15,522 bases of DNA from Saprospiraceae bacterium (lineage in GTDB: Bacteria > Bacteroidota > Bacteroidia > Chitinophagales > Saprospiraceae). Under the pieces are notes generated by a model. The model had not been told where the DNA came from and searched no databases. It saw only the letters and a program-made list of their open reading frames with translations. The translations under genes were made by a program, and so were the position numbers. The stretch covers positions 1 through 15,522 of the forward strand of contig JAJDFU010000596.1 in the NCBI GenBank assembly GCA_020528935.1, in the 5' to 3' direction. Shown here piece after piece: positions 1-7,481 of the stretch; positions within the stretch are counted from its first letter, which is position 1; each line of letters begins with the position of its first letter.

Positions 1-3000
1 GCACCGGGGAGGAACGCGCGACCCTGCGCATTCTGGACCCAAAGACCCGGCGTCTGCTTTTTCAGGGCAAGGGCGAATCGTTTACCATTCGCCGCGAAGA
101 GCGCATCTCCGCCGAGCAGGTGGACTGTGTCCTCTATTTTCAGCAGGGAGACTCCCTGTCACACCCCTCGGTCAATATCCGCTACGAGGTGCCCACCCGT
201 ACCCTGCGCCTCTCGCGCGGTAAGCGCGGCAGCGATCGCTATCCCTTTGCCAGTTCCTTCCACAAGGTGAATATCCATGCCGACAAGATCCTGGCTTTCT
301 TTGATGCGGACTCCCTGGCCATCGGGCAGGATATCGTCAGCTTCAGCCGCAAGCAGGAGGTCGAATTCGAATCGCTCGACCTGTTCGACCCCTCCGAATA
401 CCACCGCATTCAAAACATCGCTACCGTGAATCCCATAGCTGTGCTCAAAAGCACAGCCGAGCTGGAGAACAGCCGCGTTCTGCCGGCCCAGTTGGTGGCC
501 CAGAAGATCAATCCCCGCTATACGGTGGAGAATATCACCGGCTTGCTGTACGACCTGGTTTCCAAGGGATTTATCGCCTATGATCCGGAAGCCTCAACGG
601 TGGAGGTGCGCGACAAGGTCTTCCTCTACGCCGATGCCGATCGCGGAAAAGTGGACTACGACCAGATCGACATCAAGTCGGTAGTGGACAGCGCCAATGC
701 GTCGCTGAATTACAAAAACCAGGCCCTGCGCCTCAACGGGGTGAAAAATCTGGAATTCAGCCGGCCCCAGCGCGTGGCTGTCGTGCCGGACGAGCAGCGC
801 CTCACCCTCAAGCAGGATCGCGACATGGAGTTTCACGGGTTGGTATATGCGGGCTATTCCACCTTTCGCGGGCGCTGGTTTCACTTTGACTACGATCCTT
901 TCCACATCGTCATGGACTCCGTTCACTTCATGGACCTGTATGTGCCCACGGATCTTTCGGATCAGCCGGTATCCATCGGATCGCGCATCGAAGACCTCAG
1001 TGGCGTACTGCTCATTGACGCACCCAAGAACAAGTCGGGCCGCGACGACATCCCCATTTTCCCTTCGTTCCAGAGCAAGGGCGACTCTTACGTCTATTAC
1101 GACCAGGGAGGGCAGGATAGCACCTACCTGCGCGATTCCTTTTACTTTGAGCTCAAGCCCTTCAGCTTCAACAGCCTGGACCGCTACGGCCCGGATGATA
1201 TACGCTTTCCCGGCACCATGGCCTCCAGTGGTATTTTTCCCGAGTTCGAAGAAACCCTGGTGTTGCAGGAAGAGGATCTCTCGCTGGGCTTCGTTCGGGC
1301 CACACCGGAGGAGGGCTTCGACACCTTTGGCGGCAAAGGCCGGTATAAGGGCGAGGTGATCCTCAACAACAGCGGCCTGCAGGGCAAGGGCAATCTGAAC
1401 TACCTCAATGCGTCCATCGACTCCGAGGACCTCCTGTTCAAACCCAAGGAAGTCACGGCCAGTGCCGATGCCTTCGACCTGGAAGAAGAGCGCACCAGCC
1501 AGCGCGAGACGCCCGAAGTGCACGGGGCCAGTGTGAGCATCGACTGGAAACCCTATAAGGACAGCATGTACGTGAGCTCCACCGAGGGAACGCCCTTTGA
1601 GGTGTACAAGGACCTGGAGGCCAATCTGGACGGCACCGTGGTGCTCAGCCCGGGCGGCCTCAGCGGCATCGGCACCCTGAGCTGGGAGCGGGCCGAGATG
1701 ACCTCCGACCTGTTCTCCCTGGGCGCCGCATCGGCCCGGGCGGATACCACCACCATCGGCATCCGCGCCATCGGGGCGCCGGAAGAGTTCGCCCTCTATA
1801 CCGAAGGCGTAAACGGCTATGTGGATTTTGAGAACAACGACGCTGCATTCGTAGCTAACGAAGGCGAATTGGAAACCACCCTGCCCTTCAATCAGTACAA
1901 GACCAGCATGAACGAATTCAGCTGGGATATGACCGAAGAGCTGATCGACTTCAAATCCGACAACACCCAGCGCGGCCAGTTTACCTCTATACACCCCGAT
2001 CAGGATTCCCTGAATTTCGAGGCCGAAACGGCGGCCTACGACCTGAAGAACAACGGCTTGCTGCTGGGCGGCGTGCCCTTTATCCCGACCTGCGACGCCC
2101 TGGTGTATCCGGACAGCAACAAGGTGGAGATCCAGCCGGGCGGGGTGATCAAGACCCTGACCCATGCCCGCATCGTGGCCGACACCTCCAATCAGTATCA
2201 CGTGATCAATCGCGCAACAGTGGACATCCTGGGCAGAAAGCACTACGAGGCCAGCGGCTTTTACGAGTACAACCTGCCCAATCGCGAACAGGAGATCGAG
2301 TTTGCCAGCGTGATCGGCGAGCGCATCGGCAAAGGGGCCTGGAGCGAAAAAGCTACCGAAACGCGCGCCCAGGGCGAGGTGACCGGGGCCGACTCGTTTT
2401 TCATCGACTTCAAGACCCGTTTTCAGGGCACCATTTCACTGCGGGCCAGCAGTAAAAATCTGACCTTCGACGGCTTCGCCCTGCTGGATGCCGATCGCCT
2501 GCCGGAGAAGCAGTGGTTTTACGTATCCAGCGAAGGGGATAAAAAAGACCTGGCCATTCGCTTCGACCAACCCAAAAACCTGGAGGGCGTACCCCTCTAC
2601 ACCGGCCTGTACGTGAGCCGCGAGACGGCCAAGCTGTATCCGCGGGTGCTCATGCCGTTGGGCTTCCGCAAGGATCGCGAGTTGTTCAAGGCCAGCGGCA
2701 TCTTTAAATACAAACTGGCGGAGGACGCCTTCTACTTTGGTGATTCCAGCAAGGTGATCCACGACAGCCTGGTGGGCAACCGCTTGATCTACAAGAACAA
2801 ACGCGGAGCCGTAGAAGCCGAAGGTCGCTTCAACCTGGGCGAAGGGCTCAAATACATTAGTGTGGATGCAGCCGGCACGGCTACTTCGGCATTTCCCAGC
2901 CCCCAGGATACGGTCTTCGGCCCCTTTGCCAACTATCCGTTTGAGGGGCGCTTTATGGCCGGGATCAGCATGATCGTGCCGGAGAAGCTGCTCAAGATCA

Positions 3001-3584
3001 TGACCAACGACATACAAGCCTCCAGCTTTGACGCCCAGAATGTGTCCTATCTGACCGACATCAACTTCTACAAGAAAGCGGCTTACGAACTCTTTCCGGT
3101 AGGGGAGGAAAAAGCCGTGAAAGAGGCTGTGGACGGACTCACCTCCGGCTTTCTGGACCTGCCCCCAAAGTTCAATCCCTATACCTTTTTGTTCAGTGAG
3201 TTGCCGATGGTGTGGAGTACGGACCTGCAGTCGCTGGTATCCTCGGAAAAGGAACTGGGGCTGGCCAGCATAGGCGGTGTGGGGATCAATAAGCAACTCG
3301 AGTGCTACGTCGAGTTTAAAATGCCCAGCAATATGGACGACCGGTTGTACATCTATATCAAGGCACCGATGGGCAGTTACTACTTCTTCGGTTTCAAGCA
3401 GGGCATTCTCAACATTACGTCCAACAACACCACCTTCATGGACGAGCTCTTTTCGCTGAAAAAGAAAGAGACCTTCATCAAAATGGACGACGGAGAGATG
3501 TACGAGATCACGGCGGTAGAGCCCCGTACGGCCCGGATCTTCGTCAACCGGATCAACGCGGCCCTGGAGGGTGGGTTCGATTGA
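1..3584 (+). CDS. Giant beta-rich hypothetical protein, 5' end outside window
   Basis: The frame is open from base 3 without a stop, so the gene starts before the window and the in-frame GTG at 120 is not its start. About 1193 residues are visible, ending in TGA at 3582-3584. I do not recognise a named domain. The protein is rich in alternating hydrophobic and polar residues with many Gly, Asp, Tyr and Phe, no obvious membrane helix, and little low complexity, which suggests an extended beta structure at the cell envelope or surface. Two related stretches of roughly 50 residues, coded near 1330-1480 and 1606-1750, share a pattern of a GL-x-G-x-G turn followed by an A-x-x-x-S-D-LF segment, so it contains internal repeats. 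Very large proteins of this style are, to my recollection, common in Bacteroidota and unassigned. The missing N-terminus would hold any signal peptide. Codon use is GC-rich like that of the other flanking genes. Confidence 0.85.
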   Translation, partial: TGEERATLRILDPKTRRLLFQGKGESFTIRREERISAEQVDCVLYFQQGDSLSHPSVNIRYEVPTRTLRLSRGKRGSDRYPFASSFHKVNIHADKILAFFDADSLAIGQDIVSFSRKQEVEFESLDLFDPSEYHRIQNIATVNPIAVLKSTAELENSRVLPAQLVAQKINPRYTVENITGLLYDLVSKGFIAYDPEASTVEVRDKVFLYADADRGKVDYDQIDIKSVVDSANASLNYKNQALRLNGVKNLEFSRPQRVAVVPDEQRLTLKQDRDMEFHGLVYAGYSTFRGRWFHFDYDPFHIVMDSVHFMDLYVPTDLSDQPVSIGSRIEDLSGVLLIDAPKNKSGRDDIPIFPSFQSKGDSYVYYDQGGQDSTYLRDSFYFELKPFSFNSLDRYGPDDIRFPGTMASSGIFPEFEETLVLQEEDLSLGFVRATPEEGFDTFGGKGRYKGEVILNNSGLQGKGNLNYLNASIDSEDLLFKPKEVTASADAFDLEEERTSQRETPEVHGASVSIDWKPYKDSMYVSSTEGTPFEVYKDLEANLDGTVVLSPGGLSGIGTLSWERAEMTSDLFSLGAASARADTTTIGIRAIGAPEEFALYTEGVNGYVDFENNDAAFVANEGELETTLPFNQYKTSMNEFSWDMTEELIDFKSDNTQRGQFTSIHPDQDSLNFEAETAAYDLKNNGLLLGGVPFIPTCDALVYPDSNKVEIQPGGVIKTLTHARIVADTSNQYHVINRATVDILGRKHYEASGFYEYNLPNREQEIEFASVIGERIGKGAWSEKATETRAQGEVTGADSFFIDFKTRFQGTISLRASSKNLTFDGFALLDADRLPEKQWFYVSSEGDKKDLAIRFDQPKNLEGVPLYTGLYVSRETAKLYPRVLMPLGFRKDRELFKASGIFKYKLAEDAFYFGDSSKVIHDSLVGNRLIYKNKRGAVEAEGRFNLGEGLKYISVDAAGTATSAFPSPQDTVFGPFANYPFEGRFMAGISMIVPEKLLKIMTNDIQASSFDAQNVSYLTDINFYKKAAYELFPVGEEKAVKEAVDGLTSGFLDLPPKFNPYTFLFSELPMVWSTDLQSLVSSEKELGLASIGGVGINKQLECYVEFKMPSNMDDRLYIYIKAPMGSYYFFGFKQGILNITSNNTTFMDELFSLKKKETFIKMDDGEMYEITAVEPRTARIFVNRINAALEGGFD

Positions 3585-3636
3585 GCCGACGGGCAGCTGG
3601 GTGCGCACCGGTGCAAGGACGGGTAATTGGATGATT

Positions 3637-3654
3637 GGGGGGCGCTTTCCCTCC
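3637..3654 (+). terminator. Weak candidate terminator after the large gene
   Basis: Six G residues (3637-3642) can pair with CCCTCC (3649-3654), with one G-T wobble, around a 6-base loop. This lies 52 bases after the stop codon of the large gene. The following bases are only mildly T-rich, so this is a weak call. Confidence 0.25.
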
Positions 3655-3741
3655 TTATGCGGTTTTAACCCGGATTATTCACGGGTTCCCGGGAATACGG
3701 CCGGTCAGTGGCTGATAATAGGCGCATTTTCAACCACTGAT

Positions 3742-3769
3742 GCCAGGGTCTTCGACTCTGACCCTTGCC
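3742..3769. repeat. Imperfect hairpin
   Basis: GCCAGGGTC (3742-3750) faces GACCCTTGCC (3760-3769) across a 9-base loop. Six pairs next to the loop are perfect, followed by one mismatch and two more pairs. It has no T tract, so it is more likely a structured element than a terminator. Confidence 0.35.
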
Positions 3770-3817
3770 AAACGCTGTGTACCTCAACGTGGGTGGGATC
3801 GTTGCCCTAAGAATGGG

Positions 3818-3949
3818 CCTGACCGTCCGTAATAGTTTGATTTTCAGATCTTTGCAATTGTATAGCCCAAAGGCGGAGCATGCGGTGGATTTTCCGGGTT
3901 GCGAATCATTCGCCCGCCATGCCTTCAGCAGGAAATCCGGACGGTCAGG
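3818..3949. repeat. 12-bp perfect inverted repeat, arms 108 bp apart
   Basis: CCTGACCGTCCG at 3818-3829 is the exact reverse complement of CGGACGGTCAGG at 3938-3949. The match stops sharply at both ends. Arms this exact around 108 bases in non-coding DNA suggest either the closing stem of a folded RNA or the ends of a small mobile or palindromic element. No transposase lies between them. Confidence 0.55.
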
Positions 3950-4016
3950 AATGCCAACCGAAAGCGGTCATTTGATTCGTGAAATCGTATATCCTGCCTG
4001 CCATGCCTCCGGCAGG
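3916..4016. repeat. Two near-identical 17-bp copies, one forming a hairpin
   Basis: GCCATGCCTTCAGCAGG (3916-3932) and GCCATGCCTCCGGCAGG (4000-4016) match at 15 of 17 positions, 84 bases apart. In the second copy CCTGCC (3997-4002) pairs with GGCAGG (4011-4016). Short CCTGCC/GGCAGG palindromes are, to my recollection, frequent intergenic repeats in Saprospiria-like genomes, so these may be members of such a dispersed family. Confidence 0.5.
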
Positions 4017-4093
4017 TGAACGGCAAGCGGAAATGACCTATCCTTTAGCGCCATGAAAACCGATCATGCGCGCTTGTACCCCGATCTAAAAGA

Positions 4094-4109
4094 TTTGGGC
4101 GCGCCCAAA
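4094..4109. repeat. 16-bp perfect palindrome
   Basis: TTTGGGCGCGCCCAAA reads the same on both strands with no spacer. Having no loop, it resembles a binding site for a dimeric DNA-binding protein more than a hairpin. It lies 222 bases before the start of the membrane-protein gene at 4331, so it could be an operator, but no regulator is coded nearby. Confidence 0.55.
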
Positions 4110-4138
4110 CTTTTCACGCGTGTATCTACTCGACTGGA

Positions 4139-4161
4139 GGGGTTGGGGACTCCCGAACCCC
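4139..4161 (+). repeat. Strong hairpin with 3-base loop
   Basis: GGGGTT (4139-4144) pairs with AACCCC (4156-4161). After one G-G mismatch, GGG (4146-4148) pairs with CCC (4152-4154) around the loop ACT. Twenty bases downstream, TTTTTT (4182-4187) faces AAAAAA (4194-4199). As a terminator the T run is too far away; as an RNA fold the two helices could stack. Confidence 0.45.
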
Positions 4162-4203
4162 ATGGTTGCCGGTATACGACCTTTTTTAGACGGAAAAAAT
4201 GGG

Positions 4204-4256
4204 CGGGCGGGTGCCCATTCGGCCTCCGGTGGGAGACTGCCGCCTGTCCCCGCCCG
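4204..4256 (+). repeat. Inverted repeat with inner stem
   Basis: CGGGCGGG (4204-4211) is exactly complementary to CCCGCCCG (4249-4256). Inside, CCCA near 4214-4217 can pair with TGGG near 4230-4233. Together these give a nested stem about 75 bases before the start codon at 4331, where it could act as a 5' leader structure. Confidence 0.4.
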
Positions 4257-4330
4257 TGGTTTGGAGCATTTCGGGGCTGCCAGGGGGGATCTCAAAATGA
4301 ACCTTTACCTTCCGATTTCTTTTCATTCAC

Positions 4331-5233
4331 ATGGAGGTTATCAACCGGATTGGCCGTTTCCTGGATCGCGCGTTCTCGCCCAAGTTCAAACGGCGCTTTG
4401 AGCGGCTGATCATCTACATGGCCCTGGTGGGTTTTATCCTTCATCTGGGCCTCATCTTCTGGGTGCGCTGGCAGGGCATTCCCCTGGAGGAGCGCCCGGA
4501 GCTCCTGCGCAGTCCGATCGACGCGCTGTACACTCCCTTTTCCTTTATTCTCATCCAGGAGGTGTTCTTGCTGGTGTATTACCTCCCGCAGTCCTTTACT
4601 ACTTCCATCGCCAAGCAGTACGAGATCATTTCGCTCATCATCATTCGGCGCATCTTCAAGGATGTGTCCAAACTGGACCTCAAGGAGTGGACCTGGAGTG
4701 ACCCCCTCAGCCAGCAGCTCCTGGTGGATATGCTGGGCGCACTGGTACTCTTTTTTCTGGTGTTTTTGTTCTACAAGCTCTACCGGCGCCGACCGGCTGT
4801 GAGCGATCCGCAGCGCACGCGCACCTTCATCAATTTCAAAAAAGGCATTTCCTTACTGCTCATTCCCATCATGGTAGGCCTGGTCGTTTACAGCTTTGTC
4901 AACTGGGCGATGAGTTCGGCCACCTTCAGTGCGGGCTTTTTGCGGGAGATCAAGGACATCAACAACATTTTTTACAACGAATTCTTTACCCTGCTGGTGC
5001 TGGTGGATGTGTTCATCCTCATTCTGTCCCTTCGCTATACCGACAACTACGCCCAGCTCATGCGCAACTCCGGCTTCGTGATCTCCACGGTGCTCATTCG
5101 TTTCTCCTTCATTGCAGGCCCCCTGGTCAACACGGCCCTGGTCATCTCCGGGGTGGGCTTCGGCGTGCTCATCATGTGGATCTACAATCAGTACGACGGC
5201 ATCAATCCCGAACAGGTAACCGAGGAGGTATAG
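4331..5233 (+). CDS. Multi-pass integral membrane protein, unknown function
   Basis: 300 residues from ATG at 4331. About seven hydrophobic segments are visible, near residues 25-46, 68-90, 97-108 (short), 131-150, 172-195, 213-235 and 245-290 (probably two spans). The amphipathic N-terminus (residues 1-24) is rich in Arg and Lys and probably cytoplasmic. A charged linker, RIFKDVSKLDLKEWTW (about residues 106-121), and an Arg-rich loop, YRRRP (about 151-155), separate the spans. A weakly channel-like positive segment, SLIIIRRIF, lies near 100-108, but no selectivity filter is visible. I do not recognise the family and would not assign transport. The long structured leader before it hints at regulated expression. 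It is convergent with the small membrane-protein gene ending at 5301. Confidence 0.85.
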   Translation: MEVINRIGRFLDRAFSPKFKRRFERLIIYMALVGFILHLGLIFWVRWQGIPLEERPELLRSPIDALYTPFSFILIQEVFLLVYYLPQSFTTSIAKQYEIISLIIIRRIFKDVSKLDLKEWTWSDPLSQQLLVDMLGALVLFFLVFLFYKLYRRRPAVSDPQRTRTFINFKKGISLLLIPIMVGLVVYSFVNWAMSSATFSAGFLREIKDINNIFYNEFFTLLVLVDVFILILSLRYTDNYAQLMRNSGFVISTVLIRFSFIAGPLVNTALVISGVGFGVLIMWIYNQYDGINPEQVTEEV

Positions 5234-5272
5234 GCGGCCAAATTCAGGGCTTCGGCCGTTTCCGGCTTACTC

Positions 5273-5290
5273 GCCTGGCCCGGGTCAGGC
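5273..5290. terminator. Hairpin between convergent genes
   Basis: GCCTGGC (5273-5279) pairs with GTCAGGC (5284-5290), with one G-T wobble, around the loop CCGG. It sits in the 67-base gap between two convergent genes, where a shared terminator is expected. No clear T tract follows on either strand. Confidence 0.4.
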
Positions 5291-5300
5291 AAAATCCATA

Positions 5301-5741
5301 TCACCATAACTCGAGGCCCAGTTCCCGCTTCACCTCGCCGGGCAGGCGATTTACGCGGCGGCGTTGCCGGTCCAGGTGGAGCAGCGGCAGAATGAAGAGC
5401 AATTTGAGGCCGAAATAGATTTGGGGAGAAACATCGTTGCCCGAAAGGAGCAGGTTGATCCATATGTGGTAAGGCGATTCCAGGAATTCGGGGAAAAGGC
5501 GGTCGGGCAGGCCGAGAAATCTCCATTCAGCTCCCAGGAGGATCAACCAGCTCAGAGCGACGAGGTAAATGTTGGACCGGGCGCGCCAGTTGATTTGAGA
5601 GGCGGCGATGCCGAAAAGGCCGCCGGTGAGCATGCTGAGCAGGCCATGCCACAGGCTGGATGCGCCAAGCAATAATGCCGACAAGCTGAACAGCACGCCG
5701 ATCCCGGCCACCAGCCAGCCGGCGAGTTCCAGGTTGTCCAT
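5301..5741 (-). CDS. Small membrane protein, start codon uncertain
   Basis: 146 residues from the first canonical start (ATG at 5739-5741), with about four membrane spans near residues 5-26, 30-48, 57-75 and 105-122, and a basic C-terminus containing RQRRRVNRL. No family is recognised. The frame stays open upstream of this ATG for more than 50 codons and reads like real protein with the same GC-rich codon style, but no ATG, GTG or TTG occurs there. An ATT at 5865-5867, preceded by GAGGG and 26 bases after the stop of the gene before it, would give a protein of about 188 residues and normal operon spacing. It is the last gene of the minus-strand group 7370-5301. The coding frame is fairly sure; the start is not. 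Confidence 0.7.
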   Translation of the reverse strand: MDNLELAGWLVAGIGVLFSLSALLLGASSLWHGLLSMLTGGLFGIAASQINWRARSNIYLVALSWLILLGAEWRFLGLPDRLFPEFLESPYHIWINLLLSGNDVSPQIYFGLKLLFILPLLHLDRQRRRVNRLPGEVKRELGLELW

Positions 5742-5893
5742 GGCTTCGCGGAAGTCTTCCAGGGCGTAGCGGCCGAGACTCAGCCGGCGCCGCCGGACCT
5801 GTTCGTGCTGCGATAGATTGGATGGACGTTCGGGACGCAGATGGGCAAAAGAGATAGGTAGGTCAATGCGTTCCCTCAGCCCGGTGGATAGAA

Positions 5894-6772
5894 CTAGGGG
5901 GTAGCGGCGCGAATCCGGCGCGCCAATCTTCGGGCGTAAACAGAAAAGGGGGTTGGCGGGCGCCCCAGGATCTGCTCCGTCACCGGCGAAAGAGCAGGGG
6001 TAGGAGTGAAGCGCGGCAGCCAGTGCAGCAGGGTCATCACCAGGGCCTGGCCGGGGGGCATACCCCGGCGCCGCTGGCGGAGGTAATACGGCAGCGGCCC
6101 CACGGGGCGGTAAGTCACCGGCTCGCCCAGGGCCTCGCTCAGCTGCCGGGCCATCTCCCCGAAGTTTAGCCGCTCTGCGCCGGTGAGCTCGTAGGCCTGG
6201 CCTATGTGCGCATCCGGATAGAGCAGGATGCGTGCGGCCAGGGCGGCAATGTCTTCCACATCTATGGGCAGGAAGCGCGCCCGACCGGCGGGCAGGACGA
6301 TCTCGCGCCGCTCTGCCAGGTCCGGCCAGAGGGCCTGTTCGAAGTTTTGCATGAAGTAGGAGGGCTGCAGTATGCAGTGGCTCAGCCCCGAATCCCGCAG
6401 GAGCCGCTCAATGCCGGCGTGGGGGATGAACCGCCGCTTGTCGGCGCCCTGCACCGAAAGAAAGAGGATGAATTTCAGGCGGTTGTCCTGGGCGCGGTGA
6501 ATGAGCGGCTCAAAATAACGTGCCACATCAGCCAGTTGCGGGGGGCGCAAGAGGAAAACTGCGTCCATCTGCCCCAGATAGGAGGTGTAGGTATCCGGCT
6601 CGGCAAAGTCGAAGGGCACAACTTCCACAGACGGAGGGAGGTCTGCCGGTTCCCTTCCGGCGGGGCGCCGTCCGGCATAGCACTTCACCGGATGCATACT
6701 CAGATGGCGGAGCAGGCGGCTGCCCACCAGTCCGGTGGCGCCGGTGATCAGGATCTTTTTGGGGCGGAGCAT
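5894..6772 (-). CDS. NmrA-like NAD(P)-binding oxidoreductase-fold protein
   Basis: 292 residues. The N-terminus has a Rossmann dinucleotide-binding motif, GATGLVGSRL (residues 11-20, G-x-x-G-x-x-G), after the first beta strand. An Arg pair at 35-36, after the second strand, favours NADP(H). QPSYFMQNF (136-144) is the segment typical of the NmrA family, and a PIDVEDIA stretch (169-176) with a later YELTG (194-198) matches the C-terminal part of these atypical short-chain dehydrogenases. Family members include NAD(P)H:quinone reductases such as QorB (YtfG) and redox-sensing regulators without activity; sequence alone does not choose between them. It follows the PsbP-like gene with 43 bases between, so the two are probably co-transcribed. 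Confidence 0.85.
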   Translation of the reverse strand: MLRPKKILITGATGLVGSRLLRHLSMHPVKCYAGRRPAGREPADLPPSVEVVPFDFAEPDTYTSYLGQMDAVFLLRPPQLADVARYFEPLIHRAQDNRLKFILFLSVQGADKRRFIPHAGIERLLRDSGLSHCILQPSYFMQNFEQALWPDLAERREIVLPAGRARFLPIDVEDIAALAARILLYPDAHIGQAYELTGAERLNFGEMARQLSEALGEPVTYRPVGPLPYYLRQRRRGMPPGQALVMTLLHWLPRFTPTPALSPVTEQILGRPPTPFSVYARRLARRIRAATP

Positions 6773-6815
6773 GAGCTCAGCACCGTGATTTTCCCCTAAA
6801 TACGGAATTCCCGGC

Positions 6816-7370
6816 TCATTCCCGCACGGCGAAGGATTGCATCACCCGGTCCACCTGTTCCAGATAGGCCGCAAACCGACTTTCCTGGGCGGTAAAGGTA
6901 AGCACGTAGGCCTTCCGGCCAAACACGCGGTAGTGCTGCTTCCACTTCAAGCGGAAGATGCCCTGCCGGCCGGTGAAGATGAGCTGATGATAGGGGCCCC
7001 GCTCGTCTTGCAGGCGGGTGGAATCGAGAATGACCAGGTCGTCCATGAACTGGCGCCCTTTTTCCACGGAGTAGGCAATGTATGCATCCAGGTCCATTCG
7101 GGCGGCAGCGAGATCCTCGATCAGCAGGTTGATGTTTTCCCGGAAGGAATCCTGGGGCGATTCCCGGGGAGCGAAGAGAAAGAAAGCCGTGCCCAGGGCG
7201 CCGCTCTCATTCGGCTCCCAGCCCGGCGGGTACAGCAAGGTGTAGCTACTGTCCTGCAGGCTGGGCCAGATCACTGCGGTGGGTTCGGCCCCCTTGGCCT
7301 GCATCAGATGGACCTGGGCAGTGGCCGGCAGGGTACACACAACAAACAGGAAAAGAAGCAGGGGTTTCAT
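6816..7370 (-). CDS. Secreted PsbP/DcrB-like protein
   Basis: 184 residues. An N-terminal signal peptide (residues 1-18, hydrophobic core LLLFLFVVCTL, cleavage likely after ATA) sends it through the inner membrane. There is no cysteine at the cleavage site, so it is not a lipoprotein. The mature part has YTLLYPPGWE near residue 43, the FRENINLLIEDL segment near 76, and a final alpha helix ending VDRVMQSF. This order of strand, 'PxxW', 'ENxxL' and C-terminal helix resembles the Mog1/PsbP fold of the DcrB/PsbP superfamily of small periplasmic proteins, whose function is mostly unknown. It is the first gene of the minus-strand group and is divergent from the lipoprotein gene at 7482 across 111 bases, which must hold both promoters. 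I could not place either promoter with confidence. Confidence 0.75.
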   Translation of the reverse strand: MKPLLLFLFVVCTLPATAQVHLMQAKGAEPTAVIWPSLQDSSYTLLYPPGWEPNESGALGTAFFLFAPRESPQDSFRENINLLIEDLAAARMDLDAYIAYSVEKGRQFMDDLVILDSTRLQDERGPYHQLIFTGRQGIFRLKWKQHYRVFGRKAYVLTFTAQESRFAAYLEQVDRVMQSFAVRE

Positions 7371-7481
7371 GATCGACCGGTTGGGATGTGAAGGAGTTGT
7401 TAACGACTGGGCAGGATAGCCCGATCTGTGCTATTTTGAGCCTATAACGACCGGAACAAATCGCACATTGCGGAAATCAAT

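Larger units (their letters stand above)
3585..4330. other. 746-bp gene-free region dense in inverted repeats
   Basis: No convincing gene is visible. The short open frames at 3765-4019 and 4053-4409 have no family resemblance, overlap one another in different frames and run through palindromes. The stretch instead holds a series of inverted repeats: 3600-3609, 3637-3654, 3667-3687, 3686-3695, 3742-3769, 3818/3938, 3997-4016, 4094-4109, 4139-4161, 4182-4199 and 4204-4256. It lies between two same-strand genes, so it should contain the terminator of the large gene and the promoter of the membrane-protein gene. A structured RNA or a nest of small genomic repeats could account for the rest. Confidence 0.7.

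Noticed and set aside
594..2243. 549-codon open frame on the minus strand inside the giant gene
   Set aside because: Antisense shadow of GC-rich coding DNA: the + strand frame is continuous from before the window to 3584 and reads as protein, while this one is rich in His, Val, Gly and Ala without motifs.
2436..3608. 390-codon open frame on the minus strand
   Set aside because: Same kind of antisense shadow of the giant gene; no domain or plausible start context.
3765..4409. Short + strand open frames in the hairpin-rich gap
   Set aside because: They overlap each other in different frames, run through palindromes, and have composition unlike the neighbouring genes.
6206..6799. 197-codon + strand frame opposite the NmrA-like gene
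   Set aside because: The minus strand frame has an intact Rossmann motif and family segments; this is its complement.
6837..7391. 184-codon + strand frame opposite the PsbP-like gene
   Set aside because: The minus strand frame has a clean signal peptide and family features; this one has none.
7401..7481. Bacteroidota-type promoter before the lipoprotein gene at 7482
   Set aside because: TATTTTG near 7431 resembles the -7 box, but no matching -33 TTTG or TTG lies at the right distance.
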